A DNA stretch of 36,220 nucleotides from NCBI GenBank assembly GCA_945861975.1, contig CAMAXD010000015.1, positions 1 to 36,220 of the forward strand, in the 5' to 3' direction. Source of the DNA: Candidatus Kuenenia stuttgartensis (GTDB lineage Bacteria; Planctomycetota; Planctomycetia; Planctomycetales; Planctomycetaceae). Position numbers and translations under genes: made by a program. The notes beneath the pieces are model-generated. The model had not been told where the DNA came from and searched no databases. It saw nothing but the letters and a program-made list of their open reading frames with translations. Shown one piece after another: positions 9,425 through 18,877 of this stretch (positions are counted from its first letter, which is position 1; each line of letters starts with the position of its first letter).

Positions 9425-10081
9425 TTACTCATCCGATGTGACCTGTTCCCGGCTCGAACGTCGTTCTCGGCGCTCCCACGATTCCTTAAACATCTTGCGA
9501 GCTTCTGCCAGTCTCCAGCGAATCGTGGCTTCACTGCGATCGGTAATCGCGGCAACTTCCGAGGTGCAAAAGCCTTCGAGGTCTCGCAAAATCAACACGG
9601 TTCGATAAGCCTCAGGAATCTCTGCCAGCACCATCTGCACTTCCTGCGACAGATCAATGTCGCCGCGAGGATCAGCGATGGATGGGTCCAAAGGGCGATC
9701 TTGACCCACGTCCGTAAATAAGGACCATCGCCCCCGACGTCGCACCTTTCGCAGGTGATCGTAAGTCAGGTTCACAGCCAGCCGGAACAACCAAGGACCG
9801 AATCGCCGAGCAGGATCGAACTGTTCAATTCGCTCGAAGGCTCGAAGAAACGACTCCTGCACCAGATCCGTCGCCTGCTCAAGATCCTGAACAAATCGTC
9901 GCACAACCTTGAGCACGCGGCGTTCGTACCGCAGAACAAGCTCTCCGAATGCGTCATGATCGCCGTTTCGAGCCGCATGGACCAAGCGCACTTCGCTCGC
10001 GGACGGAGCTTCGCCGTTTTCGGGCGAATCCGCTGCGTCGAGTGACATGTCTTCTGCGTCCGACTCGGACATTCTAAGCAT
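9425..10081 (-). CDS. ECF-type RNA polymerase sigma factor
   Basis: The 218-residue protein has sigma region 2 (HDAFGELVLRYERRVLKVVRR, then DLVQESFLRAFERIEQFD and the promoter-melting FGPWLFRLAVNLTYDHLRK segment) and region 4 (IPEAYRTVLILRDLEGFCTSEVA, then a helix-turn-helix with ATIRWRLAEARKMF). There is no sigma region 3, as expected for ECF factors. ATG at 10081 has AGGAAAGG upstream at good spacing. An acidic N-terminal stretch of about 35 residues precedes region 2. It is followed by its likely anti-sigma factor; the region upstream is shared with the divergent DUF218 gene. Confidence 0.93.
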   Translation of the reverse strand: MLRMSESDAEDMSLDAADSPENGEAPSASEVRLVHAARNGDHDAFGELVLRYERRVLKVVRRFVQDLEQATDLVQESFLRAFERIEQFDPARRFGPWLFRLAVNLTYDHLRKVRRRGRWSLFTDVGQDRPLDPSIADPRGDIDLSQEVQMVLAEIPEAYRTVLILRDLEGFCTSEVAAITDRSEATIRWRLAEARKMFKESWERRERRSSREQVTSDE

Positions 10082-10255
10082 TTCGAGGCCTTTCCTGCGT
10101 GATCTACGAGGTCCAGCCGGTTTCTGTTGGAGAATTCTGCCCGTCTGACAACACTTTTTCCGTCGTCGTCAGCGCCAAAGAATAGCCGATCCTGAGTCTG
10201 TCAACGAGCGTGATTTGCTGTAGGATGAACGCCAACTGAGAACCATACCCCAAGG

Positions 10256-11311
10256 ATGACAGAATTGAAGACGGATGTTCCAGCTCTGAAACGATTCACG
10301 AACCTGCCGGCTCCCGGCTGGCTGGCTGTGTCACGCGGTGCAGGGTTCGGATTGGCGATTCTTCTCGGCCTCAATCTGATGGAGGTCTTCGTACATTCGA
10401 CCAGTGCCGTAGAAAACTGGCTAACCGATCTCCGACCGCTGTCGCAGGCCATGGGGATCACAGTGCTGGCGATGGCGTCGACGTCTCTCTTGATGTTCGG
10501 CATGCGGCCAGCTCTGCCGGGACCTGTCCAATTCGCTACTTTCCTATTTGTCGCGATCTTTACCGGCTTCTGCGGGCGAGAACTCTGGCAGATCTCCCGA
10601 ATTGCTTCCGAGCCTGATCGTACAACGGCCATGATTCAGCCGCTGGGAATACTGATGCTGTTCGCCGTATCGGCTGTGGGAATTCTGGCAGGCAATTCTC
10701 ATGCAGCTCGAGGACACTCGTCGTGGATTGCGATCTTCGTCAGCACAGTGCTGACGATTCTCTGTTTTGCAATTGTAACGATTCAATCCGGAGGTCTGTC
10801 CGATGTGAAACCGTCTGAGTTCGGGCCGAAGGTTCTGGTCATCGGTGGCCAACTGCCTGCAAACGGAAAACTCTCTGAGGAATTGACCGACCGTGTGACC
10901 ACGGGCTGTCGTCTGATCAAAGAAAAATCCGGAGATCGACTTCTGCTGGTTGGCGGCTCTGAAATTCAGGCAATGAAGTCTTTCGCTTTGGAATCCAACG
11001 TGCCGGAGGAAAAGATCGAGGTGAACTCGGAGAGCGGAGATATCGAATCCGCCATTCGCATTGCGGCATCAGCGACTGATGGCGAGTCCGACAAGAAGGT
11101 CATCATTGTCAGTCATTGGTTCGAGCTGGCAAGAATTCGCATCGCCGCAAAACGCGCGGGGCTTCAAGTAACGGCTGTGGCCGCCGAGCAGAAGCATGCT
11201 CTCTTCAATCAGAACCTGCGCGTGGCCCGAGAAGTGGTCTTGCTGTTGAAATCATTATGCCAACCGACCGTTGCGTATCTTCGCAATAGCCCAGCTGGCC
11301 CAGCCAGGTGA
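10256..11311 (+). CDS. Membrane protein with YdcF-like DUF218 domain
   Basis: The 351-residue protein begins with about five hydrophobic segments within residues 24-180 (such as LAILLGLNLMEVF, FATFLFVAIFTGF and IAIFVSTVLTILCFAIV). It then has a C-terminal domain with VLVIGGQLPANGK, LLLVGGSEIQ and VIIVSHWFELARI, the layout of the DUF218/YdcF family. Proteins of this family have been tied to envelope or cell-wall processes, but no reaction is firmly known for this one. AAGG sits directly before the ATG, which is unusually close for a ribosome binding site. It is transcribed away from the ECF sigma gene and faces a decayed LuxR-type remnant. Confidence 0.78.
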   Translation: MTELKTDVPALKRFTNLPAPGWLAVSRGAGFGLAILLGLNLMEVFVHSTSAVENWLTDLRPLSQAMGITVLAMASTSLLMFGMRPALPGPVQFATFLFVAIFTGFCGRELWQISRIASEPDRTTAMIQPLGILMLFAVSAVGILAGNSHAARGHSSWIAIFVSTVLTILCFAIVTIQSGGLSDVKPSEFGPKVLVIGGQLPANGKLSEELTDRVTTGCRLIKEKSGDRLLLVGGSEIQAMKSFALESNVPEEKIEVNSESGDIESAIRIAASATDGESDKKVIIVSHWFELARIRIAAKRAGLQVTAVAAEQKHALFNQNLRVAREVVLLLKSLCQPTVAYLRNSPAGPAR

Positions 11312-11314
11312 GCC

Positions 11315-11521
11315 TCACGTCAGCACAAACCAAAATCGGAACAGCTCACACATGCTATGCAGACGGAGTTTTTTGAGCCGTCCTTGATGCTTCTTCACCG
11401 TTTTCACACTGAGCTGCAGCTGATGGGCCACTGTTTTGTTGGGCAGCCCGCTTGTCACAAGCGGCATCACCTGTCGCTCCCGAAGGTCAGACAGCTCACT
11501 CTTGCGCAGCTTTACGTGTGA
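11315..11521 (-). pseudogene. LuxR/FixJ-type HTH remnant
   Basis: Read on the minus strand, this open stretch gives ELSDLRERQVMPLV, then TSGLPNKTVAHQLQLSVKTV and KKHQGRLKKLRLHS, ending with a stop at 11315. That is the complete C-terminal DNA-binding helix-turn-helix of a FixJ/NarL-type response regulator. A TGA at 11522-11524 closes the frame upstream and there is no usable start. The upstream 11522-11784 sequence shows no intact receiver domain. I take it as the tail of a dead regulator. It is too short for the ORF track. Confidence 0.75.
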
Positions 11522-11784
11522 TCACAAAGCCGCTGAACGGCCTCATTGGAACAACCCCCATGCAGTCTGCCATCGATGCCGCGTGGACCCTGAAGTTCCC
11601 CGAAATCAGCTGTTCTTAAGTTTGTTGTACCTTCAGCAGCATCCCCGATGACCTTGTTCGATGGCTCAGCGGCTGTCATCGCAACATTCCCTTTTTACGA
11701 GGGTGTTGCACTGCATCTCAACGTCATGGTATGAGCATCCTCACGAAAATGTAGGCGGGTTTCCGACATCAACGGTTGATCTCG

Positions 11785-13335
11785 TCAGGGTTCTACAAGC
11801 TGCGGTGCCCATAAGCCCGCCTGCACTTCGGGAATCACTCCCGATGCTGGCAGCGTCGTCTTTACGGCATCTCGCATCTGCGTTGCTAATTGTTCCACCG
11901 TTTTGCTGTGGTCTGCATGGTCTGCCAAATTTGTCAGCTCCCGGGGATCGGTGTCGTGATCGTAGAGTTCTCGTCCCTTCTGACCGCCATCCCACTCCGT
12001 ATAACGCCAACGTTCTGTACGTAAACTGTAACCAAAATAACGCCCGTCATTTGCTGTCACGTTCGACCCGCCTGAAGCTTCTGCGGATTTTTTGTTCTTC
12101 TGCTGTCCACCACCGCCGCTGCCCCGAGTCACCTGCGTCAGGGCCCAGCCTCGCCCGGCCTGAGTATGATCCTTCAGCATCGGAACGAGGCTCTGTCCCT
12201 GCAGATTGGTCGGCGGAGTGACTCCGCACAACTCGGCCAGCGTCGGGAACAAATCAACCTGCGAAACAGGGGCTGAAACAACTCCACCGGCACGGCCTGC
12301 TCCCGGTGCAACAATCAACATCGGAACGCGAGCACTCTCTTCGAACAAGCTCATTTTCTGCCAAAGTCCATGCTCCCCCATGTGATAACCATGATCACTG
12401 GTAAACACGATCACGGTATTCTCGGCCAGACCATGTCGATCAAGTGACTCGATGACTCTTCCAACCTGAGCATCCATAAAGCTGATGCTGGCGTAGTAAG
12501 CCTGGCGAGCCTGACGTCGCTGCTCATCAGTCATCGCGTTCTGTTCTTTCTTCTGACTTCCGAGTCCGGCCTCCGGAATATCCGCACGATCGGCTTCGAC
12601 TCCTTCCACGACCGGCATGGCATTGACGTCATACATGTCGAACCATGGACGTTGAGGAGCAACATAAGGCGTATGAGGTCGAAAGAATCCTACCGCCAAA
12701 AAGAATGGACGCTGCTTGTCTCGTGCACATCGCTCCAGAACCCAGTCCGCATCTTTGGCCATTATTGCATCAGTATGATGCTCATCACTCTTGGGAGACG
12801 CGTACCAGCTGAGAGTTCCGCCGAACTGGTTCGGGATCAGACTTGTGATCTGCGGATGCTCCTCCAGTCGATCCACTCCGGCCGGGTTCAGTTCCAGTTC
12901 CCACGAACCCGGATCATCGTGACCATTGGTTCCGATCGAATTCGGAACGTTGTAGTGATACAGCTTTCCAATGCGAGCCGCGAAGTATCCCTGCTGCCGA
13001 AACGTCTGTGATAGGCTCAGCTGGTTGGGAATCGTCTGACGAAAGATCAGACTGTTGGCCTGAATTCCTGTGCTGTTCGGATAAAGTCCGGTCAGTATCG
13101 AATTGCGACTGGGACCACACAGCGGAAACGCGCAGTAGGCACGGTCGAATCGAACGCCCCGAGCTGCCAGTCGGTCGATATTGGGCGTCTTCACCATGGG
13201 ATCGCCATAGCAGCCCAGGAGGTTGTTCAGATCGTCGGAGATGATAAACAGCACATTGCGACGCTGATCGGCCGCACGAGCCGCAGGCGCGAATAATGCC
13301 GTCAGCACAAGAAAAGTTAGAACCTGTCGCAGCAT
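11785..13335 (-). CDS. Secreted sulfatase (iduronate-2-sulfatase-like, FGly type I)
   Basis: The 516-residue protein has a signal peptide (MLRQVLTFLVLTALFAPAARA). The sulfatase signature CGPSRNSILTG has its cysteine at residue 73, which becomes formylglycine in active enzymes. Metal ligands are visible in IISDDLNN (D34, D35) and in FTSDHGYHMGEHGLWQK. The wording resembles the iduronate-2-sulfatase group common in planctomycetes. These enzymes remove sulfate esters from polysaccharides outside the cytoplasm. A Ser/Gly-rich insert (GSGGGGQQKNKKSAEASGG) is unusual and probably a surface loop. The gene is divergent from the cytochrome group at 13877-19771; a separate sulfatase-maturing enzyme is needed and is not in the window. 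Confidence 0.93.
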   Translation of the reverse strand: MLRQVLTFLVLTALFAPAARAADQRRNVLFIISDDLNNLLGCYGDPMVKTPNIDRLAARGVRFDRAYCAFPLCGPSRNSILTGLYPNSTGIQANSLIFRQTIPNQLSLSQTFRQQGYFAARIGKLYHYNVPNSIGTNGHDDPGSWELELNPAGVDRLEEHPQITSLIPNQFGGTLSWYASPKSDEHHTDAIMAKDADWVLERCARDKQRPFFLAVGFFRPHTPYVAPQRPWFDMYDVNAMPVVEGVEADRADIPEAGLGSQKKEQNAMTDEQRRQARQAYYASISFMDAQVGRVIESLDRHGLAENTVIVFTSDHGYHMGEHGLWQKMSLFEESARVPMLIVAPGAGRAGGVVSAPVSQVDLFPTLAELCGVTPPTNLQGQSLVPMLKDHTQAGRGWALTQVTRGSGGGGQQKNKKSAEASGGSNVTANDGRYFGYSLRTERWRYTEWDGGQKGRELYDHDTDPRELTNLADHADHSKTVEQLATQMRDAVKTTLPASGVIPEVQAGLWAPQLVEP

Positions 13336-13876
13336 TGTTGAGCACTCCAGGAAACCAATGGGATTGGATCAGGAACGAAACGAAGAGAAGCAGCGGGACG
13401 CGGGTCTTGGCGCAGGAATCGCCGACAACCCAACAGCTTTTGAAGAAGCACTCTTTTCACCACAGAGGTCACGGAGAGCACAGAGGAAGCAATGTCATCA
13501 CAAGGTATTTCCTGAACACTTACGGAAACACGCGATGCTGTTTTAGCCCTTCCTCAGCGTTCCTCAGCGACCTCTGCGTTCAAACAGACTTTTTTCTTAT
13601 ACCTCTGTGACTTACCTCTGTGGTTCAATTCGCGAGGCTGATGTTGTCTCGGATGGCAACGATTTCAGTGGTCGCTGCACAGTGTGAACCCCCGGCTTTG
13701 AAAAGAAAAGCCATCCTCCAAAGCGCCAAGGACGGTCTTTTCTTGCAGCACGTTGACATCAAGGGCTGTCTGCTGCACCATCCGTATAACGAAGGGCAGG
13801 GCGCATGACATCATTTTGGCTTGCCGGCCCGTTACCAAAGATCCCGCCCCCTTTGTTCGCTTACTGGAATCTCTCC
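13336..13876. repeat. Intergenic CACAGAGG-type inverted repeat
   Basis: The 541-base gap between the divergent sulfatase and cytochrome genes contains an inverted repeat with arms 13459-13486 and 13602-13624. The outer 11-mer ACCACAGAGGT and the inner CACAGAGG are each found inverted on the other arm. The inner part also contains TTCCTCAGCG twice. I recall this motif family as scattered through intergenic DNA of several bacteria, though I cannot search here. Frames in this gap show no protein family. The promoters of both neighbours must lie here. Confidence 0.6.
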
Positions 13877-15739
13877 ATGGCTCTCTCCCGATCATTTCTT
13901 CAGGCGGCTCTTGTTTGTCTCGCCATTATGATTCCGGAAGGACCAATGGCCCTCGCACAAACTCGGTCTGCTGGCTTGCTGAACTTCAGCAGCGACGGCA
14001 GCCTGGTTGCCTGCTCCAATCGTGATAGTGGCTCCGTCACGATCATGAGTCGGCCCGGGCTGACAGTACTTTACGAAACACCCGTTGGCTCACACCCCGA
14101 AGGAGTTGCCTGGATTGGCAGTTCCAAAAACCTGGCCTGCTGTGTTTACGGTGACGATAAGGTCGTCATCCTGAATGGCGAAACAGGCCAGATTACAAAA
14201 ACGATCGACGTATTCGACGAGCCTTATGGTGTCGTCAGTAATTCGGACGGTAAGTCACTCTTTGTAACGCTCGAGTATCCCGGTCAACTCCTGAAGATCA
14301 ACTCGGAGACCTATACCGTCGATGCGACCTGGTCTGTCGGCCAGATGCCACGAGGCCTGGCGATCAGCGCGGATAACAGTTTTCTGCTGGTGACGGAGTA
14401 TCTGACCTCGCGACTTCTGAAAGTCTCTGCGACCGACGGAAAGATTGAACAATCCTGGGATGGCGCTTCAACAGACAATCTGAGCCGACAGGTTGTTCTG
14501 GCACCGGGCGACAAGAAAGCCTACTTCACGCACATTCGCTCACGAGTCTCAGCGGCTCACGGCAACGGTTCGATCTTCCCTTATGCGTCCGTCGCGCGTT
14601 TGACTGGCGAAAAAGCAGGGACTCGACTGCGAGTTCCGATGGATTCCCTGCGAGGTGCTCGTGTCACAGCAAATCCCTGGGACTGTGACGTCTCGGCCGA
14701 TGGCAGGCAACTAGCGGTAGTCTTCGCGGGTACCAACGATCTGTATCTCTGCCGAATTGTTGGCGACGACTTTGTGGAACTGGACTACGACGGCGGCCTG
14801 CGGCTCGGCAACAATCCCCGCGCTGTTCGTTTCGCTCCGGATGGCAAATCTGTCCTCATCTACAATGCCCTCGACTTTGAAGTTGTCGAGTACAACCTGG
14901 CTGACGGCAATCCGAAGGCTCGCGTGGTGGTCACAAAAAACCCGCTGGGAGACGAACTGCTGCTGGGAAAACAATTGTTCTACACAGCGCTTCAACCGAT
15001 GTCGTCTCGCAACTGGATCTCCTGTTCAAGCTGTCATCCGGATGGTGATGCTGACGGTCGAACATGGCAGCAGCCGGAAGGTCTGCGAAGTACTCAGCCG
15101 TTGGCCGGCTTGTCGTGGACTCATCCCGTGCACTGGTCCGCTGATCGCGACGAAGTTCAGGACTTCGAGCATACCGTTCGAGGCAAACTGATGCAGGGAC
15201 AGGGGCTGCTGCGCGGAACGTTGCCAGACGCTCTGACAGAGCCAATTAGCGGTCGCAGCAAGGCACTCGACGCGATGGCAGCTTACACCAATTCGCACAA
15301 ATTCCCCATGAGCCCGCACGCCAGGAATGGTCTCAGTGACGCAGCGAAACGTGGTAAAGACCTGTTTTTCTCCAGTGCGACGAAATGTGCAACCTGCCAT
15401 TCTGGTCCGGTCTTCAGTGACTCTCAGCCAAAGAGTGTTGCCGAATTCGTCAAGCATGATGTGGGAACCGGTGAAGAGGATCCCACGGAGCTGATGAGCC
15501 ATGCTTATGACACTCCAACGCTGCTCGGTGTTTATCGCTCAGCTCCGTACCTGCATCATGGCAAAGCCGCGACGCTGGAAGAACTGCTGACAACGACAAA
15601 TAAAGGCGATAAGCATGGTGCAACAAGTCACCTCACCTCGAGCGAAGTTGGGGATCTGGTTGAGTTCATCAAAGCACTGCCATACGAAGATCCGGAACCC
15701 GCTGCAAAGGCAGCGGGGCTGAAGCAGGTCTTAAAGTAG
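13877..15739 (+). CDS. Secreted beta-propeller / dihaem cytochrome c protein
   Basis: This protein joins an N-terminal YVTN-like beta-propeller to a C-terminal dihaem cytochrome c region. Propeller strands recur as PEGVAWIGSSKNLACCVYG, PYGVVSNSDGKSLFVTLE and PRGLAISADNSFLLVTE. Two haem sites are seen: CSSCHP near residue 383 and CATCHS near residue 504 of 620. The latter part resembles MauG / cytochrome c peroxidase-type proteins. I chose ATG 13877 because a signal peptide (MALSRSFLQAALVCLAIMIP) follows at once; the track starts 24 codons earlier. It lies 60 bases before the DUF1549/DUF1553 gene on the same strand, so the two are probably co-transcribed. A role in periplasmic electron transfer or oxidation of a substrate is inference. 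Confidence 0.85.
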   Translation: MALSRSFLQAALVCLAIMIPEGPMALAQTRSAGLLNFSSDGSLVACSNRDSGSVTIMSRPGLTVLYETPVGSHPEGVAWIGSSKNLACCVYGDDKVVILNGETGQITKTIDVFDEPYGVVSNSDGKSLFVTLEYPGQLLKINSETYTVDATWSVGQMPRGLAISADNSFLLVTEYLTSRLLKVSATDGKIEQSWDGASTDNLSRQVVLAPGDKKAYFTHIRSRVSAAHGNGSIFPYASVARLTGEKAGTRLRVPMDSLRGARVTANPWDCDVSADGRQLAVVFAGTNDLYLCRIVGDDFVELDYDGGLRLGNNPRAVRFAPDGKSVLIYNALDFEVVEYNLADGNPKARVVVTKNPLGDELLLGKQLFYTALQPMSSRNWISCSSCHPDGDADGRTWQQPEGLRSTQPLAGLSWTHPVHWSADRDEVQDFEHTVRGKLMQGQGLLRGTLPDALTEPISGRSKALDAMAAYTNSHKFPMSPHARNGLSDAAKRGKDLFFSSATKCATCHSGPVFSDSQPKSVAEFVKHDVGTGEEDPTELMSHAYDTPTLLGVYRSAPYLHHGKAATLEELLTTTNKGDKHGATSHLTSSEVGDLVEFIKALPYEDPEPAAKAAGLKQVLK

Positions 15740-15799
15740 TCATCTGCCGGAACTCGCTCCGCTCGGTCTGGCCTACATCCATCAGGGACTGTTTTCATT

Positions 15800-18700
15800 A
15801 TGTCGGCACTTCTCCAGACTACTGCGCGAACATTCTGCAGTGCTTTGATTCTGCTTGCCGTCGCTAATATTGCGACGGCCGATGAGATCGACTTTGAACT
15901 TCAGATTCGACCGCTGCTGACGAAGCGTTGTGGAAGTTGTCACGGCTCGGAAACTCAGAAGAGCGGGCTCCGGCTGGATGCAAAATCGTTTGCATTTCGA
16001 GGCGGCGATGGTGGCACTGTCATCAACCCGGGCCAGCCTGACAACAGCTCTCTGATCCAGCGCATCACCAGCGCCGATCCGGGAATAAGGATGCCTCCGG
16101 AGGGAGCCTCGCTGCCTGCTTCAGAAATCGAACTCCTGCGTCGCTGGATTGCAAACGGAGCCGTTTGGCCCGAAACCGACTACGATCGTTCTGCAATTCT
16201 CGATCCGCGGCTGCAGCACTGGGCCTGGCAACCAATTAAAGTCACAGAGCCTCCGACTAATGGGATCTCCTCAAATGCTCCAGCCACTGCGATCACGGAT
16301 ATCGATCGTTTCATTCTCGCGGAGCTTTCCAAACATCAACTCGATCTTTCCGAACAGCCCGACCGACGGACTTTGATTCGTCGTCTATCCTTCGATCTCC
16401 TGGGCCTGCCACCAACACCCGAACAAGTTCAGACGTTCGTTACAGATCCGGATCCACGGGCATATGAAAAGCTGGTCGATACCTTTCTGGCGTCGCCGCA
16501 TTACGGTGAACGCTGGGCTCGGCATTGGCTGGATATTGCTCACTACGCAGACACTCATGGCTTTGAACGTGATCAGCGTCGCGACAATGCCTGGCCATAC
16601 CGTGACTGGGTGATCCGAGCGATCAATGACGACATGCCATACGACCTGTTTCTCCGTGACCAAATCGCCGGAGATGCATTGAGACCAGCCGATCCGGACG
16701 CGGTCATTGCCACCGGCTTTCTGGCGGCCGGTCCATGGGATTTTGTGGGGCAGGCTGAAACCCCCAGCCCGGTGCTGAAACGCATCGCTCGGGCTGATGA
16801 TCTGGACGATATGCTGACGCAGGTCATGACCTCCGCGTGCGCCGTCACGATCAACTGCGCAAGATGTCACGATCACAAGCTCGATCCGATTTCACAGAAG
16901 GAGTACTACTCTCTGACGTCTGTCTTTGCCGGAATTCGCCGAGCTGATCGTATCGTTTCTTCGGACGAACAGAAGCAACTGGCCGACAGGAAAACGGAGC
17001 TGGAAAAAAGTCTGGCCGATGCGCGGACAGAACTATCGCAGCTCCGGGGCGATGGCTGGAGCCTCGCGGATATCGTCGGTGGAGGAAACGGCCGTGGCAC
17101 CGGGAAATCAGGCTTCGCCGTAGACCCGTCCACAGGTAAGGCCACGAATGAGCGACGTGGCTATCTGGAATCAGCAAAGACAAATCTGTTCGCCGCTTCA
17201 GAACGACCATTTATTGACGGAGTCGTTATTCCCGATGGCGAAGCATCCGGAGACGTGGTTATCTCGTCGACAGGATTGACCACGAAAGGCACTCCGGACA
17301 CCAGCGGCAAAGCCTGGGATGCGATCCGAAACGGTCCGGTGAATTCTCAATTATCGACCTCGTTGAGCGGTGTCGATTTCAGCACAGAGGGGCACTCCTT
17401 GCTGTCTCTTCATGCCAATGCCGCGATTACTTTTGATCTTGATGAACTTCGTGCGGCAGGAATGCCGGCTGAGATAACCTTGCGAGCACAGGTCGGTTAC
17501 TTCGGACAGACACCAGAAGCCGGGGCCAGCGTTTTTGTGTTGCTTGATGGCCAGAAGAAATTTGACCGATTGGGCCTTGGACGAGACGATGGCCTTCAGG
17601 AAATCTCGCTGGCGATTCCGGCCTCTGTCAGATTCCTGACGTTCATGGCGACGGATCATGGGAATGAGATCGGACACGATCAAATCTGCTTTGCAGACGC
17701 TCAACTGGAATCGGCCTCCAGCAATCCCGACGCAGCCAAAATCGCCGTCGCGACAAAGCGATTCGTCGAGCTTCAGGATCAGCTCATGAATTTGCCCGAG
17801 CCGGCAAAAGTCTATGCCACGGTTTCCGAAACACCTCCCGCCGTTCATGTTCAACTGCGCGGCAATCCGGAACAAAATGGCGACGAAGCAGCTCCCGGCA
17901 CTCTCTCCTGCATTTCAAATCTTGAATCGGCCTTTGGCGACTCAACACTACCCGATTCCGAACGACGCATCGCGCTGGCGAATTGGATCTGTTCCGAGAA
18001 TAATCCGCTGACGCGCCGAGTCATCGTGAATCGGTTGTGGCATCACCATTTTGGAACAGGTCTGGTCGATACACCCAGCGACTTCGGTCTTGGTGGCAGC
18101 CTGGCATCGCATCCGGAACTACTGGACTGGCTGGCCGATCAGTTTCTGCGCGACGGATGGTCTTTGAAGAAACTGCATCGCCGAATTTGCCTGAGCCTCG
18201 CCTATCAACAAGCATCGCATCCGGCCGACACGGCTCGTGTCGAGAAAGCTCATCAACTGGATTCCGGCAATCGGCTGTTGTGGCGTCAGCATGCTCGTCG
18301 CATTGATGCGGAATCTCTACGAGACGCAGTTCTGATGGTCAGCGGCAAGCTGAATACGACCATGTATGGCCCCGGCTATCGCGACTTTGAGTATAAAGAA
18401 GAATACGCGCCAGTTTACAGCTACATCACCGCGGACAAGCCCGAGCTCTGGCGACGCTGCGTGTACCGGTTTGTCGTGCGGACGACTCCGGATCAGTTTA
18501 TGGCGACACTGGACTGCCCGAACGCGGCGAATCTGACGCCGTCTCGAAATGTCACAACGACGTCACTACAGGCCCTGGCTTTGTTGAATAACGAGTTCAT
18601 GCGACAGCAGTCTGTTCATCTGGCTGAGCGAATCCGAGCGGACGTCGGAGACAATCCGACTGAGCAGGTTCAGCGATTATTTCAGCTCGCTCTGGAACGC

Positions 18701-18811
18701 TCTCCATCTGCTTCCGAAGCGGACGCAGCAGCTCATCTGCTGAGCCAGCGAGATCTTGCTGTCGCCTGCCTTGCTCTCCTGAACTCCAACGAATTTGTCT
18801 ACGTTGATTGA
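15800..18811 (+). CDS. Planctomycete cytochrome C / DUF1549 / DUF1553 protein
   Basis: The 1003-residue secreted protein follows the planctomycete plan: signal peptide (to about residue 27), a haem-binding planctomycete cytochrome C domain with CGSCHG at 44-49, DUF1549 (about 165-370, with a second haem-like motif NCARCHDHKLDP from residue 352), and DUF1553 (about 718-985, starting ERRIALANWICSENNPLTRR). Between them lies a short coiled-coil stretch and an insert of about 300 residues. Biochemical roles of the family are poorly known; the haem motifs indicate redox activity. A DUF1501 gene often accompanies this family, but here the neighbours are a dihaem cytochrome and an alpha/beta hydrolase. 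Confidence 0.93.
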   Translation: MSALLQTTARTFCSALILLAVANIATADEIDFELQIRPLLTKRCGSCHGSETQKSGLRLDAKSFAFRGGDGGTVINPGQPDNSSLIQRITSADPGIRMPPEGASLPASEIELLRRWIANGAVWPETDYDRSAILDPRLQHWAWQPIKVTEPPTNGISSNAPATAITDIDRFILAELSKHQLDLSEQPDRRTLIRRLSFDLLGLPPTPEQVQTFVTDPDPRAYEKLVDTFLASPHYGERWARHWLDIAHYADTHGFERDQRRDNAWPYRDWVIRAINDDMPYDLFLRDQIAGDALRPADPDAVIATGFLAAGPWDFVGQAETPSPVLKRIARADDLDDMLTQVMTSACAVTINCARCHDHKLDPISQKEYYSLTSVFAGIRRADRIVSSDEQKQLADRKTELEKSLADARTELSQLRGDGWSLADIVGGGNGRGTGKSGFAVDPSTGKATNERRGYLESAKTNLFAASERPFIDGVVIPDGEASGDVVISSTGLTTKGTPDTSGKAWDAIRNGPVNSQLSTSLSGVDFSTEGHSLLSLHANAAITFDLDELRAAGMPAEITLRAQVGYFGQTPEAGASVFVLLDGQKKFDRLGLGRDDGLQEISLAIPASVRFLTFMATDHGNEIGHDQICFADAQLESASSNPDAAKIAVATKRFVELQDQLMNLPEPAKVYATVSETPPAVHVQLRGNPEQNGDEAAPGTLSCISNLESAFGDSTLPDSERRIALANWICSENNPLTRRVIVNRLWHHHFGTGLVDTPSDFGLGGSLASHPELLDWLADQFLRDGWSLKKLHRRICLSLAYQQASHPADTARVEKAHQLDSGNRLLWRQHARRIDAESLRDAVLMVSGKLNTTMYGPGYRDFEYKEEYAPVYSYITADKPELWRRCVYRFVVRTTPDQFMATLDCPNAANLTPSRNVTTTSLQALALLNNEFMRQQSVHLAERIRADVGDNPTEQVQRLFQLALERSPSASEADAAAHLLSQRDLAVACLALLNSNEFVYVD

Positions 18812-18877
18812 TACCCCATGCAGGTTCCATAACCCGGGCTTCGACGTTTCCACACCCCACTGAAGGGAAACCTCACA

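Noticed and set aside
13665-13895. 76-codon minus-strand ORF upstream of the propeller cytochrome
   Set aside because: No recognised family, and it runs across the start of the plus-strand gene; likely non-coding repeat DNA.
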